From Aliivibrio_A kagoshimensis (GTDB taxonomy: Bacteria > Pseudomonadota > Gammaproteobacteria > Enterobacterales > Vibrionaceae), in NCBI RefSeq assembly GCF_050337105.1, contig NZ_JAKJSQ010000010.1, positions 15,672 through 79,671 of the forward strand: DNA of 64,000 nt, read 5' to 3'. Position 1 is the stretch's first letter; each line of letters starts with the position of its first letter. A program made the position numbers and the translations under genes. Of the stretch, positions 7,657-16,904 are shown one piece after another. Below the pieces are notes generated by a model that was not told the DNA's origin, did not search any database, and was given only the letters and a program-made list of their open reading frames with translations.

Positions 7657-9110
7657 ATCAAAGCACAGTACTCATCGTAGAAGATGATGAAGGCCTACGT
7701 GAAGCCTTAGTGGATACTTTGGCGCTGGCCGGTTATGAATGGCTAGAGGCAGACAGTGCGGAACAAGCGTTGTTGATACTTAAAGAGCAAGCCGTTGATA
7801 TTGTCGTTTCAGACGTTCAAATGGCCGGTATGGGCGGGTTGGCACTATTGCGAAACATAAAACAACACTGGCCTAAACTACCAGTACTGTTGATGACGGC
7901 TTATGCCAATATTGAAGATGCCGTTGGAGCAATGAAAGAGGGCGCTATTGACTATATGGCTAAACCCTTCGCTCCAGAAGTCCTGCTCAACATGGTTAGC
8001 CGTTATGCCCCGGTAAAAGCGGAGCAATCAGATGCCATTGTTGCTGATCCGAAAAGTTTAAAACTGCTTAGTTTAGCGGAAAAAGTGGCCGCGACTGATG
8101 CTAACGTCATGGTCTTAGGGCCAAGTGGTTCAGGAAAAGAGGTGATGTCACGTTACATTCATAACACCTCGAAACGCAGTTCTGGCCCATTTGTTGCCAT
8201 CAATTGTGCTGCGATACCCGATAACATGTTAGAAGCGACCTTATTTGGTTATGAAAAAGGCGCGTTTACCGGTGCGGTACAAGCGTGTCCTGGTAAGTTT
8301 GAACAGGCGCAAGGTGGCACCATCTTGTTGGATGAGATCAGCGAGATGGATCTGAGTCTTCAGGCCAAACTCCTGCGTGTACTGCAAGAGAGGGAAGTAG
8401 AGCGACTTGGTAGCAGAAAAAGCATTAAATTGGACGTTCGAATCCTTGCAACGAGTAACCGTGATCTGAAAAAATACGTACTGGAAGGTAATTTCAGAGA
8501 GGATCTCTACTATCGATTGAATGTGTTTCCAATTACCTGGCCTGCCTTAAGTGAACGACAGGGTGATATTGAACCTTTGGCGGTACATTTAGTGGAGCGT
8601 CACTGCCAAAAACAAGGGCAACCCGTTCCTAGCTTTAGTGAGCAGTCGATTGAAAAGCTAAAATCTTACACTTGGCCAGGTAATGTTCGAGAGTTAGACA
8701 ATGTGATTCAACGCGCTCTGATCCTTTGCAGTGGAAATCTGATCTCTACGGACGATATTTTACTAGAAGGGCTAGATTGGAATGACGCGGGAGGTTTACA
8801 GTTAGCCGTAGAGCAGTCAGCTGCTGTCGCCCCTAGAGTGTCTCCCGTCGCTGAGCCAGAAGCAGCACAACCAATCACCGCTCAAAGTGAACAACATCCA
8901 ACTCAAACGAGCACTGCACCTATATCATCGTCAGTGAGCGAGAGCTTAGGGGGCGAGTTAAGAGGGCAAGAGTTTGCGATCATTTTAGAGACGATTAATG
9001 CCTGTAACGGTAAACGAAAAGATATTGCTGAGAAATTAGGGATCAGCCCAAGAACGTTACGTTACAAGCTGGCAAAAATGCGTGATGCTGGGATTGAAAT
9101 CCCATGTTAG
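7653..9110 (+). CDS. flrC: Flagellar response regulator FlrC (sigma-54 activator)
   Basis: FlrC (485 residues) is the NtrC-type partner of FlrB. When phosphorylated, it activates sigma-54 promoters of the basal body, hook and core flagellin genes. It has a receiver domain with Asp54 in 'VVSDVQMAG', an AAA+ domain with Walker A GPSGSGKE (from 156) and GAFTGA (203-208), a Pro/Ala/Ser/Glu-rich linker (about 390-430) and a C-terminal Fis helix-turn-helix ('KRKDIAEKLGISPRTLRYKL'). The ATGA overlap with flrB implies translational coupling. The next unit has its own sigma-54 promoter at 9137. Confidence 0.97.
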   Translation: MNQSTVLIVEDDEGLREALVDTLALAGYEWLEADSAEQALLILKEQAVDIVVSDVQMAGMGGLALLRNIKQHWPKLPVLLMTAYANIEDAVGAMKEGAIDYMAKPFAPEVLLNMVSRYAPVKAEQSDAIVADPKSLKLLSLAEKVAATDANVMVLGPSGSGKEVMSRYIHNTSKRSSGPFVAINCAAIPDNMLEATLFGYEKGAFTGAVQACPGKFEQAQGGTILLDEISEMDLSLQAKLLRVLQEREVERLGSRKSIKLDVRILATSNRDLKKYVLEGNFREDLYYRLNVFPITWPALSERQGDIEPLAVHLVERHCQKQGQPVPSFSEQSIEKLKSYTWPGNVRELDNVIQRALILCSGNLISTDDILLEGLDWNDAGGLQLAVEQSAAVAPRVSPVAEPEAAQPITAQSEQHPTQTSTAPISSSVSESLGGELRGQEFAIILETINACNGKRKDIAEKLGISPRTLRYKLAKMRDAGIEIPC

Positions 9111-9136
9111 GACGAATAAATAACAATAGCCAACCT

Positions 9137-9152
9137 TGGCATATAACTTGCT
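9137..9152 (+). promoter_or_regulatory. Sigma-54 promoter of fliE operon
   Basis: TGGCATATAACTTGCT has an intact TTGCT -12 element and TGGCA -24 element with the correct 10-base GG-GC spacing. The predicted start is near 9163. It excludes an upstream in-frame ATG at 9171 as the fliE start. Confidence 0.85.
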
Positions 9153-9177
9153 TTATTCCTAATAGAAGAGATGGTTT

Positions 9178-9191
9178 GTCAAATATTTGAC
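9178..9191 (+). promoter_or_regulatory. 14-base palindrome in fliE leader
   Basis: GTCAAATATTTGAC is a perfect palindrome, 15-28 bases downstream of the predicted start and just before the SD (AGAGG, about 9196). FlrC is known to bind enhancers downstream of sigma-54 promoters in V. cholerae, so this could be an activator site. Part of it recurs before cheY (see findings). Confidence 0.4.
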
Positions 9192-9206
9192 CTAAAGAGG
9201 CAGCAG

Positions 9207-9518
9207 ATGAAACTTGGTGAATTACAGAGCGAAATGCAGACAATGAAACTGGAAGCGTCAAATACGATGCGTCCAGCGACAGGCAAGCAAGTATCAGAAG
9301 ATTTTGGTGCTCTATTTAACCAAGCAATCAATAAAGTGAATGGTTTACAACAGTCCTCTAGTAACCTTGCGACACGTTTTGACCGAGGTGATGAAGGGGT
9401 ATCGTTATCTGATGTGATGATTGCACGAAACAAATCAAGTGTCGCCTTTGAAGCAACGGTTCAAGTTCGAAATAAGCTGGTCGATGCCTATAAGCAGATC
9501 ATGAGTATGCCAGTATAA
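9207..9518 (+). CDS. fliE: Flagellar hook-basal body protein FliE
   Basis: FliE (103 residues) joins the MS ring to the proximal rod and is exported early. The conserved C-terminal half ('VMIARNKSSVAFEATVQVRNKLVDAYKQI') is diagnostic. The start at 9207 is preferred over an in-frame ATG at 9171: AGAGG is correctly spaced, the length matches other Vibrio FliE proteins, and 9171 is only about 8 bases from the predicted transcription start. First gene of the fliEFGHIJ unit. Confidence 0.95.
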   Translation: MKLGELQSEMQTMKLEASNTMRPATGKQVSEDFGALFNQAINKVNGLQQSSSNLATRFDRGDEGVSLSDVMIARNKSSVAFEATVQVRNKLVDAYKQIMSMPV

Positions 9519-9535
9519 TTTTCGGGAATTAAGCA

Positions 9536-11284
9536 GTGTCAGAAGAAACGAAAAATACAGATATCGCGGTTAGCGATGATGATCTCTCTCCAACGGGCGC
9601 AATGGCCATCGATGCGGATAGTGATATTCAAGATACCGATGCTGATGAAAAAAGCAGTTCAAAAGTTGACTCCGCCCTTGGTAATTTAGATCTCCTTCGA
9701 CAAGTCATTCTGATTCTTTCAGTCTCTATTTGTGTTGCCCTCATTGTGATGATGTTTTTCTGGGCACAAAAAACAGAGATGCGTCCACTGGGTACGTATG
9801 AAACCGAAGAGCTCATTTTGGTTCTTGACTACCTAGACCAATCCCAAACAGAATATGCACTAGAAGGAAATACCATCCGTGTTCCTTCTGATCAATTCAG
9901 TTCCTTAAAACTTAATTTAAGCCGTGCGGGCCTAAATAAATCGACCAGCGCTGGCGATGATATATTACTTCAAGATATGGGGTTTGGCGTTTCTCAACGT
10001 TTAGAGATTGAGCGACTGAAACTGAGTCGTGAACGTCAGTTGGCTGAAACCATTGAACAACTTCGCCCAGTTAGAAAAGCGCAAGTGTTGTTGGCCATGC
10101 CAAAACAGAGTGTATTTGTTCGCCATAACCAAGAAGCGTCTGCAACGGTATTCTTAACGCTACGCTTAGGGACAACGCTTAATCAAGAAGAGGTCGACTC
10201 TATCGTTGATATGGTAGGCAGTGCTGTACCGGGAATGAAAACGACCCGTGTTACCGTTACCGATCAAAATGGTCGACTGTTGAGTTCTGGGTCGCAAGAT
10301 CCAATGGCGACCGCTCAACGTAAAGAGCAAGAGCTTGAACGAAAGCAAGAACAGGCCCTTCGAGATAAAATTGATGCCATTCTTATCCCTATCCTAGGGT
10401 TAGGCAACTACACTTCGCAAGTGGACGTTTCGATGGACTTTAGTGCTGTCGAACAGACGAAAAAGCGCTTTGATCCACAAACCCCCTCTACTCGAAGTGA
10501 ATACACGCTAGAAGATTATAATAATGGTAACGTAGTGGCTGGTATTCCGGGCGCCCTCAGTAACCAACCACCGGTGGACTCCGCGATTCCCCAAGATGTT
10601 GCCGAATTAAAGGATGGCGGTTTACTGGGTCAAGGGTCGGTTCATAAAGAAGCAACTCGAAACTTTGAGTTAGATACTACAATTAGTCATGAACGTAAGC
10701 AGACAGGTATTGTTGCAAGACAGACTGTGTCAGTGGCGATTAAACACCATAAAATGGTGAACCCTGAATCTGGTGAGGTTACTTACGAACCGGTCAGTGA
10801 TGCCATGATTGAGAACATTCGAAACATCATTATTGGCAGTGTCGGCTTTAGTGAAGCGCGTGGTGACTTACTGAATGTACTGAGTGTTAAGTTTGCTGAA
10901 ATAGAGACTGGCGTCGTTGAAGATGTCGCTATTTGGGATCATCCTAGCTTCAATGAGTGGATGAAGTGGTTAGCAGGTGCCTTAGTCATTATCGCGGTCA
11001 TCTTGCTGTTGATACGCCCTGCAATGAACAAATTACTGTTCCCTAATCGAGATAAAGATGGCAATGAGCTGGGCGAAGATGGATTACCTATCCGCAGTGG
11101 TGATGACCTCGATCTGTTAGGGGCTGACTTAGATAATGCGGACGAATTTGAGTTTGGTTCGGGCGTTGACCTACCAAATTTACACAAAGATGAAGATCTG
11201 TTAAAAGCAGTTCGAGCCCTAGTTGCTAATGAACCTGAATTAGCAGCACAAGTAGTTAAAAATTGGATTTCTGATAATGGCTAA
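9536..11284 (+). CDS. fliF: Flagellar MS-ring protein FliF
   Basis: FliF (582 residues) builds the MS ring in the inner membrane, the first structure assembled. Two membrane segments, at about 53-79 and 476-497, bracket the periplasmic ring-building domains (YscJ_FliF domain around 80-250, then the beta-collar). The acidic C-terminal tail (about 510-582, ending near 'AAQVVKNWIS') is the FliG-binding region. The start is GTG at 9536 with CGGGA upstream, 17 bases after fliE. The last 8 bases overlap fliG. Confidence 0.97.
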   Translation: MSEETKNTDIAVSDDDLSPTGAMAIDADSDIQDTDADEKSSSKVDSALGNLDLLRQVILILSVSICVALIVMMFFWAQKTEMRPLGTYETEELILVLDYLDQSQTEYALEGNTIRVPSDQFSSLKLNLSRAGLNKSTSAGDDILLQDMGFGVSQRLEIERLKLSRERQLAETIEQLRPVRKAQVLLAMPKQSVFVRHNQEASATVFLTLRLGTTLNQEEVDSIVDMVGSAVPGMKTTRVTVTDQNGRLLSSGSQDPMATAQRKEQELERKQEQALRDKIDAILIPILGLGNYTSQVDVSMDFSAVEQTKKRFDPQTPSTRSEYTLEDYNNGNVVAGIPGALSNQPPVDSAIPQDVAELKDGGLLGQGSVHKEATRNFELDTTISHERKQTGIVARQTVSVAIKHHKMVNPESGEVTYEPVSDAMIENIRNIIIGSVGFSEARGDLLNVLSVKFAEIETGVVEDVAIWDHPSFNEWMKWLAGALVIIAVILLLIRPAMNKLLFPNRDKDGNELGEDGLPIRSGDDLDLLGADLDNADEFEFGSGVDLPNLHKDEDLLKAVRALVANEPELAAQVVKNWISDNG

Positions 11285-12329
11285 TGATTTGGCAGTAAAT
11301 GAAAATGAAGCTGAAGAGCCGGAAAGCTTTGATCTTACAAGCATCTCAGGCGCTGAGCAGTCAGCGATCTTACTGTTAAGTTTGAGTGAAGATGATGCAG
11401 CAAGCATTATTCGTCACCTTGAACCTAAACAGGTGCAACGTGTGGGCAGTGCAATGGCCAGCGTCGCCAACTTGAATCAAACTAAGGTTTCTGCGGTTCA
11501 CCGAGCTTTTCTCGAAGATATTCAAAAATATACCAACATAGGTATGGGCAGCGAAGACTTCATGAGAAATGCGTTGGTTGCAGCGCTTGGTGAAGATAAA
11601 GCGGGTAATTTAGTTGACCAAATTCTACTTGGGAATGGCTCTAAAGGCTTGGATTCACTGAAATGGATGGATCCACGACAAGTAGCGAATATCATTCTTA
11701 ATGAACACCCACAGATTCAAACCATCGTGCTCTCTTACCTCGATGCTGATCAATCGGCGGAAATTCTGTCACAGTTCCCCGAGAGAGTTCGTCTTGATCT
11801 TATGATGCGAATTGCCAATTTAGAAGAGGTGCAACCAAACGCATTAGCAGAATTGAATGAGATCATGGAGAAGCAGTTTGCAGGTCAATCTGGCGCACAA
11901 GCAGCCAAAATTGGCGGCTTGAAGGCTGCTGCTGAAATTATGAACTACCTCGACAACAGTGTTGAAGGCTTGTTGATGGATCAGATTCGTGACCAAGATG
12001 AAGATACGGCAACCCAAATCCAAGATCTTATGTTTGTGTTTGAAAACCTTATTGAAGTGGATGACCGTGGTATTCAACAGATACTTCGAGATGTGCCGCA
12101 AGAAGCGCTGCAAAAAGCGCTTAAAGGTGCAGACGAAGGACTTAGAGATAAGATGCTGCGTAATATGTCTAAACGTGCTGCAGACATCCTTAAAGATGAT
12201 CTTGAAGCGATGGGGCCAATACGTGTTGCTGATGTCGAATCGGCGCAAAAAGAGATTCTGGCTGTTGCACGCCGTTTAGCTGACTCTGGTGAGATCATGC
12301 TAACTGGTGGCGCAGATGAGTTCTTATAA
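11277..12329 (+). CDS. fliG: Flagellar motor switch protein FliG
   Basis: FliG (350 residues) sits on FliF and contacts the stators through its C-terminal torque helix. N, M and C armadillo-type domains are recognisable. The EHPQ motif of the middle domain is at 143-146, and the charged torque helix lies near 285-320. It overlaps fliF by 8 bases (ATGGCTAA), which suggests coupled synthesis of these one-to-one partners. The N-terminal 20 residues are unusually acidic. Confidence 0.97.
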   Translation: MANDLAVNENEAEEPESFDLTSISGAEQSAILLLSLSEDDAASIIRHLEPKQVQRVGSAMASVANLNQTKVSAVHRAFLEDIQKYTNIGMGSEDFMRNALVAALGEDKAGNLVDQILLGNGSKGLDSLKWMDPRQVANIILNEHPQIQTIVLSYLDADQSAEILSQFPERVRLDLMMRIANLEEVQPNALAELNEIMEKQFAGQSGAQAAKIGGLKAAAEIMNYLDNSVEGLLMDQIRDQDEDTATQIQDLMFVFENLIEVDDRGIQQILRDVPQEALQKALKGADEGLRDKMLRNMSKRAADILKDDLEAMGPIRVADVESAQKEILAVARRLADSGEIMLTGGADEFL

Positions 12330-12343
12330 CAGGAGCGGCGACA

Positions 12344-13159
12344 ATGAGTGTAAACCCTAGACGCGGCTTTTTAAGAATTCCCGAAAGTGAACAACAAGAG
12401 ACAACGGCTGAGTGGGATTTGCCCAACTACGCTGGTGCAGAACAAGAAGCGAAAGAGACCGCGTATAATTACGATCCTGGCTGGATGCCCGAAGCGCATG
12501 CCGATGAGTTTGAACAGCCAATGGTGTTAACCGAAGAGCAGATCGAACTGATTAAACAAGGCGCTTACAATGAAGGGTTAGGTCAAGGTCAAGAGGCGGG
12601 TTTTGCTCAGGGTTTTGAACAAGGCAAAAACGAAGGCTTTGCTGAAGGGAAGTCGGAAGGCCATACCGCAGGTTTAGCGGAAGGGCTAGCAGCAGGTACT
12701 CAACAGATTGATGACCAGGTAAAGCAGCTTGTTATGATGGTGGACCAATTCTCCGAACCTATGGCGCTATTAAATTCGCAAGTTGAACGTCAATTGATTG
12801 ATATGGTACTTGCCCTAACACGTGAAGTGATACACGTAGAAGTTCAGACTAACCCTCAATTAATTTTAGATACCTTCAGAGAGTCAGTCGAGACATTGCC
12901 TGTTAATGAACGTGATATCCAGATTTTTTTACACCCTACCGATGTGGAACAAATAACTACAGCGTATGGGGAAGAGGCCATTGCTCAAAAGACGTGGACA
13001 CTACATGCTGAGCCCTCACTCAATCAAGGTGATATTAAAATCAGCGCGGGTAACTCCAGTGTCAACTACTTGATTGAAGAGCGAATCAAAACCGTATTGC
13101 AAAAATTTTGTGGGGTGAATCGCCATCAAGAACAGCAATCTACGGACCCATCACTATGA
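12344..13159 (+). CDS. fliH: Flagellar assembly protein FliH
   Basis: FliH (271 residues) is the stator-like regulator of the export ATPase FliI and links it to the C-ring. The N-terminal 60 residues are Glu-rich. Residues about 72-115 carry GxxxG-type heptad repeats ('AGFAQGFEQGKNEGFAEGK'), typical of FliH helices. The C-terminal domain (about 130-260) resembles the ATP synthase delta-like fold. SD AGGAG lies 7 bases before the ATG. The stop overlaps the fliI start. Confidence 0.95.
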   Translation: MSVNPRRGFLRIPESEQQETTAEWDLPNYAGAEQEAKETAYNYDPGWMPEAHADEFEQPMVLTEEQIELIKQGAYNEGLGQGQEAGFAQGFEQGKNEGFAEGKSEGHTAGLAEGLAAGTQQIDDQVKQLVMMVDQFSEPMALLNSQVERQLIDMVLALTREVIHVEVQTNPQLILDTFRESVETLPVNERDIQIFLHPTDVEQITTAYGEEAIAQKTWTLHAEPSLNQGDIKISAGNSSVNYLIEERIKTVLQKFCGVNRHQEQQSTDPSL

Positions 13160-14478
13160 TCTCCCTCTCTGAGAGATTATCTCAATATAAAACCGATGCA
13201 CTGACGACTCGAGCGATCGCGTCAGGACGTTTGGTTCGTGTGGTTGGCTTAACGTTAGAAGCGATAGGCTGTCGTGCTCCAATTGGCAGTACCTGTTTAG
13301 TAGAAACCATGACAGGCAGCATTGAAGCTGAAGTGGTGGGTTTCTCTGGAGAACACCTTTTTTTGATGCCGAGCGAGCAAGTTTCGGGCGTACTACCGGG
13401 AGCAAAAGTGACTCCGATTCTCAATGATAACGGGATAGCGGTAGGCATGGAGTTGTTAGGCCGTGTGATTGATGGTATGGGCGCCCCTTTAGATGGCCTT
13501 GGAGAGATTTACACTGAGCAACGTGCGTCCTTTACCTCTGAACCGATCAACCCTCTACAGAGAAAACCGATCAGTGAACCACTCGATGTGGGCCTGAAAG
13601 CGATCAATGGATTACTCACCGTCGGTAAAGGTCAACGTATTGGTCTGTTTGCCGGCTCTGGTGTTGGTAAATCGGTCACCCTAGGGATGATGACACGTGG
13701 TACTACCGCACAAGTTGTCGTGGTTGGCCTGATTGGTGAGCGTGGCCGAGAAGTAAAAGAGTTTATTGAAGAGATTTTAGGCACTGAAGGCCGTGCTCGT
13801 TCAGTGGTGGTCGCCGCTCCTGCTGATGCCTCTCCATTAATGAGATTAAAAGGGTGCCAAACGGCCTTAACCATCGCTGAATATTTTCGCGATCAGGGAT
13901 TAGACGTATTATTACTAATGGATTCACTCACCCGATTTGCACAAGCACAGCGTGAAATTGCACTCTCAGTGGGTGAGCCACCTGCAACCAAAGGGTATCC
14001 ACCTTCAGTGTTTGCAAAATTGCCCGCTTTGGTGGAGCGTGCTGGTAATGGGCGAGATGATCAAGGCTCAATTACTGCGTTCTTTACCGTGTTGACGGAA
14101 GGGGATGATCTGCAAGATCCGATTGCTGATGCTTCGCGAGCAATTCTTGACGGCCATATAGTGCTTTCAAGGGAGATGGCTGATGCGGGTCACTATCCAG
14201 CGATTGATGTTGAGCGTTCAGTTAGCCGAGTCATGCCACAGATTACCAGTGATGAGCAGATGTTGATGTCAAAAGCGGTACGACAAGTACTCTCAATTTG
14301 TCGTAAGAATCAAGATTTAGTCTCGATTGGTGCCTACAAGCCAGGTACCGATCCTGCAATAGACCAAGCGTTTACGTTAAAACCAAGATTAGACGACTAC
14401 TTACAGCAAGGGATGAAAGACTCTGTGCCGTTTGATATGTGTGTCAATATGCTCCGCTCAGTACTGCATGGGGAGTAA
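13156..14478 (+). CDS. fliI: Flagellum-specific ATPase FliI
   Basis: FliI (440 residues from this start) is the F1-beta-like ATPase that helps feed export substrates into the type III gate. Walker A is GSGVGKS (167-173). Downstream come the Walker B region ('VLLLMDSLTRFAQAQREIA') and 'GEPPATKGYPPSVFAKLP', all typical. The ATG at 13156 overlaps the fliH TGA (ATGA). An upstream in-frame start at 13108 would lie wholly inside fliH and is rejected. fliJ follows after 3 bases. Confidence 0.97.
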   Translation: MISLSERLSQYKTDALTTRAIASGRLVRVVGLTLEAIGCRAPIGSTCLVETMTGSIEAEVVGFSGEHLFLMPSEQVSGVLPGAKVTPILNDNGIAVGMELLGRVIDGMGAPLDGLGEIYTEQRASFTSEPINPLQRKPISEPLDVGLKAINGLLTVGKGQRIGLFAGSGVGKSVTLGMMTRGTTAQVVVVGLIGERGREVKEFIEEILGTEGRARSVVVAAPADASPLMRLKGCQTALTIAEYFRDQGLDVLLLMDSLTRFAQAQREIALSVGEPPATKGYPPSVFAKLPALVERAGNGRDDQGSITAFFTVLTEGDDLQDPIADASRAILDGHIVLSREMADAGHYPAIDVERSVSRVMPQITSDEQMLMSKAVRQVLSICRKNQDLVSIGAYKPGTDPAIDQAFTLKPRLDDYLQQGMKDSVPFDMCVNMLRSVLHGE

Positions 14479-14481
14479 TGA

Positions 14482-14913
14482 ATGGATAACGCGTTAGAAT
14501 TTCTGTTACAACAAGCGAAAGAGAAAGAGAACCAAGCGGTACTCGCGTTAAACAATGCTCGAGGGGAACTTGAAGGCTATTACGATCAGATTCGCCAGAT
14601 TGAAAAGTACCGATTAGATTACTGTAACCAGTTATTAGAACGAGGCAAACAGGGGCTGACCGCGAGTCAATATAGCCATCTTAATAAATTTCTGGTGCAA
14701 CTTGATGAGACGTTAACCAAACAAAGAAGTACGGAAGAGCATTTTGTTTCTCAACTCTCTAATTGTGAGCATTATTGGCAAGAGACCCGTAAGAAGCGTC
14801 GGTCTTATGAGTGGATGCTGGAAAAAAGAGAGAAAGAGAAGCAACGTTTACTGGATAAACAAGAGCAAAAAATGATGGATGAATTCTCTACATTACAGTA
14901 TACCCGTAGATAG
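14482..14913 (+). CDS. fliJ: Flagellar export protein FliJ
   Basis: FliJ (143 residues) is a two-helix antiparallel coiled coil that sits in the FliI hexamer and contacts FlhA. The sequence is highly charged and helical throughout (many Gln, Lys and Glu, few Pro or Gly), with the characteristic 'LLQQAKEKENQA' start. Last gene of the fliEFGHIJ unit. A new sigma-54 promoter begins right after the stop codon. Confidence 0.93.
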   Translation: MDNALEFLLQQAKEKENQAVLALNNARGELEGYYDQIRQIEKYRLDYCNQLLERGKQGLTASQYSHLNKFLVQLDETLTKQRSTEEHFVSQLSNCEHYWQETRKKRRSYEWMLEKREKEKQRLLDKQEQKMMDEFSTLQYTRR

Positions 14914-14929
14914 TGGCTCACTTTTTGCT
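14914..14929 (+). promoter_or_regulatory. Sigma-54 promoter of fliK operon
   Basis: TGGCTCACTTTTTGCT has TGGC and TTGCT elements with the exact 10-base GG-GC spacing. It starts at the base after the fliJ stop, with a predicted transcription start near 14940. An imperfect inverted repeat (14921-14931 with 14941-14951, one G-T pair) covers the -12 element and the start. Confidence 0.75.
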
Positions 14930-14998
14930 TATTAACCCATTAAGTAAAAAGAAACAGTCAGACTTCCCTAGATATGTGCGTGAACAAGAGAATGTAAG

Positions 14999-16369
14999 AT
15001 GAACCAAGTAGATTTGAACGTATCGACCTTAGGGGCAGGAAAAAGCGTTTCCTCGTCCTCCTCAACTACTACGACATCGGCTGAACAAGCTGAGTCGGAA
15101 GGTTTTTTAAGTGAGCTTCAGTCACTGCTTTTTGGCTCTGATGACGTAGAAGGAAAAACCGAGACTTCTTCAGAAAATAGTGAAGAGGTTGATTCTATAG
15201 CAAAAATAGACTCTGATTCGTCCGAAAGCACTAAGATGTTGCTCGAGGCGGAGTCAGATGGTGATGTCAGCGATGAGGTGAAAAGCAGTAATGCTGAAGC
15301 TCAATTGGCTGAAGGTGATGAGTTTCTATCACGCCTGAATAATGCAAATCAAACGTTGGTGAGTGAGGATAAGTCTCCAGCGAAGAGTACGAATCAAGCG
15401 GCAACTGACGAGCTAGGCAAAACATTGCCACCTAGCAGTGATGCCATTGAACAGAGTACTCAAACGAAGACTCAAGAGAGTGACTCTGAACAGTTACAGA
15501 GTGATGAAAAGATGGCAGCGTTATTTGGAGCAACTGCGGCGACTGATGTGGATACCAAAGCTGCGGTTAAGCTACAGAGTAGCAATGGTGAGCGTCTTAC
15601 TAGTGACAGTGCATCCAAAGTCCTCAATAGTGAAGTGATGACTCAGGCAGGTAAAGAGTCCACGCAACAAGCACTTTCAAGCGCAGGTGCAGACTCACTG
15701 CAAGGAGCCACTAAAGCGATCCCTCACGGTAGTGTTGTGGCTACAGAGAGTAAACATACTGAAGCGGCATTGATGGCATCTACAGCGGCCATGGGGGCAG
15801 GACTGCATAAAAATGGCGAGAAGATTGACCCTAATAATTTAACTGGACAAGATGGTTTAGCGATGCAAACGGCATCGGCAACCGCGCAACAAGGTACTGG
15901 CGCTCAACCGATTAAAACCGACGCTCAGCTGGCTGCTACTCAACAAGCCTCTATGCATTTATCGGCTCAAGATGCGAGTGAAAAGCTGTCAGAGAAAATG
16001 AGTGTCATGATCTCTAAAAACCTAAAACACGTAGACATTCGTTTAGATCCACCAGAGCTTGGAAAAATGCAGATTAGATTGCATATGAATAATGATCAAG
16101 CTTCGGTACAATTCACGGTTGCTAACGCGCAGGCAAGGGAATTAATTGAACAATCTTTGCCAAGATTGAGAGAATTAATGTCTCAACAAGGTTTACAGCT
16201 TGCAGATACGGATGTTCAGCAGCAGAATAGGGACCAATCTGGTCAATATTCATATCAGAAACAAGAGCATGTAGAGTCTGGAGATAATTTCTCTGAAGAG
16301 TCTTCTGAAATGGTTGAAAGCAGAGTGCAAATAAGAGATCCCGATAAAAGGATCAGCTTCTATGCATAA
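14999..16369 (+). CDS. fliK: Flagellar hook-length control protein FliK
   Basis: FliK (456 residues) is the secreted molecular ruler that sets hook length and switches export to filament substrates. The N-terminal three quarters are low complexity, rich in Ser, Thr, Glu, Gln and Ala, as usual for this ruler. The C-terminal Flg_hook domain (about 325-415) has the signature 'DIRLDPPELGKMQIRLH'. The start ATG has a weak SD. First gene of fliKLMNOPQR-flhB, read from the sigma-54 promoter at 14914. Confidence 0.95.
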   Translation: MNQVDLNVSTLGAGKSVSSSSSTTTTSAEQAESEGFLSELQSLLFGSDDVEGKTETSSENSEEVDSIAKIDSDSSESTKMLLEAESDGDVSDEVKSSNAEAQLAEGDEFLSRLNNANQTLVSEDKSPAKSTNQAATDELGKTLPPSSDAIEQSTQTKTQESDSEQLQSDEKMAALFGATAATDVDTKAAVKLQSSNGERLTSDSASKVLNSEVMTQAGKESTQQALSSAGADSLQGATKAIPHGSVVATESKHTEAALMASTAAMGAGLHKNGEKIDPNNLTGQDGLAMQTASATAQQGTGAQPIKTDAQLAATQQASMHLSAQDASEKLSEKMSVMISKNLKHVDIRLDPPELGKMQIRLHMNNDQASVQFTVANAQARELIEQSLPRLRELMSQQGLQLADTDVQQQNRDQSGQYSYQKQEHVESGDNFSEESSEMVESRVQIRDPDKRISFYA

Positions 16370-16414
16370 AAGCCCTAAATCACTATATTATTAAGAGTCG
16401 CCGAGGAACCATTC

Positions 16415-16897
16415 ATGGCAGATGATGGAACAGAAAAAAAGAGAAGTCCGATTCTCTTTATCATAATTGGAATCGTGTTGGTTGCTGGCATTGGTGCCGG
16501 GGCTTGGTTCTTCTTTTTATCTGGAGGCGATACGCCAACAGATGATGCTGCTGTGGTTGAAGTGGATGAGAGCCAAAATGAAGCGTTATATGTTAACGTC
16601 TCTCAACCCTTCATTTTTAATGTTACCGGCGATCACAAAAACCGTCTAGTACAGATAAAAGTGCAGCTGATGGTGCGTGGGAACGATAACGATGCATTAG
16701 CTCAACTGCATACGCCACTGGTTGAGAGCTCAATTCTCTCCTCTTTTGGTGCGGCAACTCTTGAACAGTTAAGGTCTCCAACAGGCCGACTAGAGATTAG
16801 AGCGCAAGCGTTGAGTGATTTACAAGCGGCTTTCGATAAAATCGTAGGGAAACCTGTGGTTGAGAAAGTGTTATTTACCGATTTTGTAATGCAATAG
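16415..16897 (+). CDS. fliL: Flagellar basal body protein FliL
   Basis: FliL (160 residues) is a single-pass inner membrane protein that forms a ring around the stator units and supports torque. Residues about 12-35 are the membrane segment. The periplasmic stomatin-like domain (about 55-160) contains 'KVQLMVRG' and ends in 'FVMQ', matching the family. SD GAGGAA lies before the ATG. fliM follows after 7 bases. Confidence 0.95.
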   Translation: MADDGTEKKRSPILFIIIGIVLVAGIGAGAWFFFLSGGDTPTDDAAVVEVDESQNEALYVNVSQPFIFNVTGDHKNRLVQIKVQLMVRGNDNDALAQLHTPLVESSILSSFGAATLEQLRSPTGRLEIRAQALSDLQAAFDKIVGKPVVEKVLFTDFVMQ

Positions 16898-16904
16898 GTT
16901 CATT

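Noticed and set aside
13108..13155. N-terminal extension of fliI
   Set aside because: Lies inside fliH with no SD; the ATG at 13156 gives the usual FliI length and an ATGA overlap.
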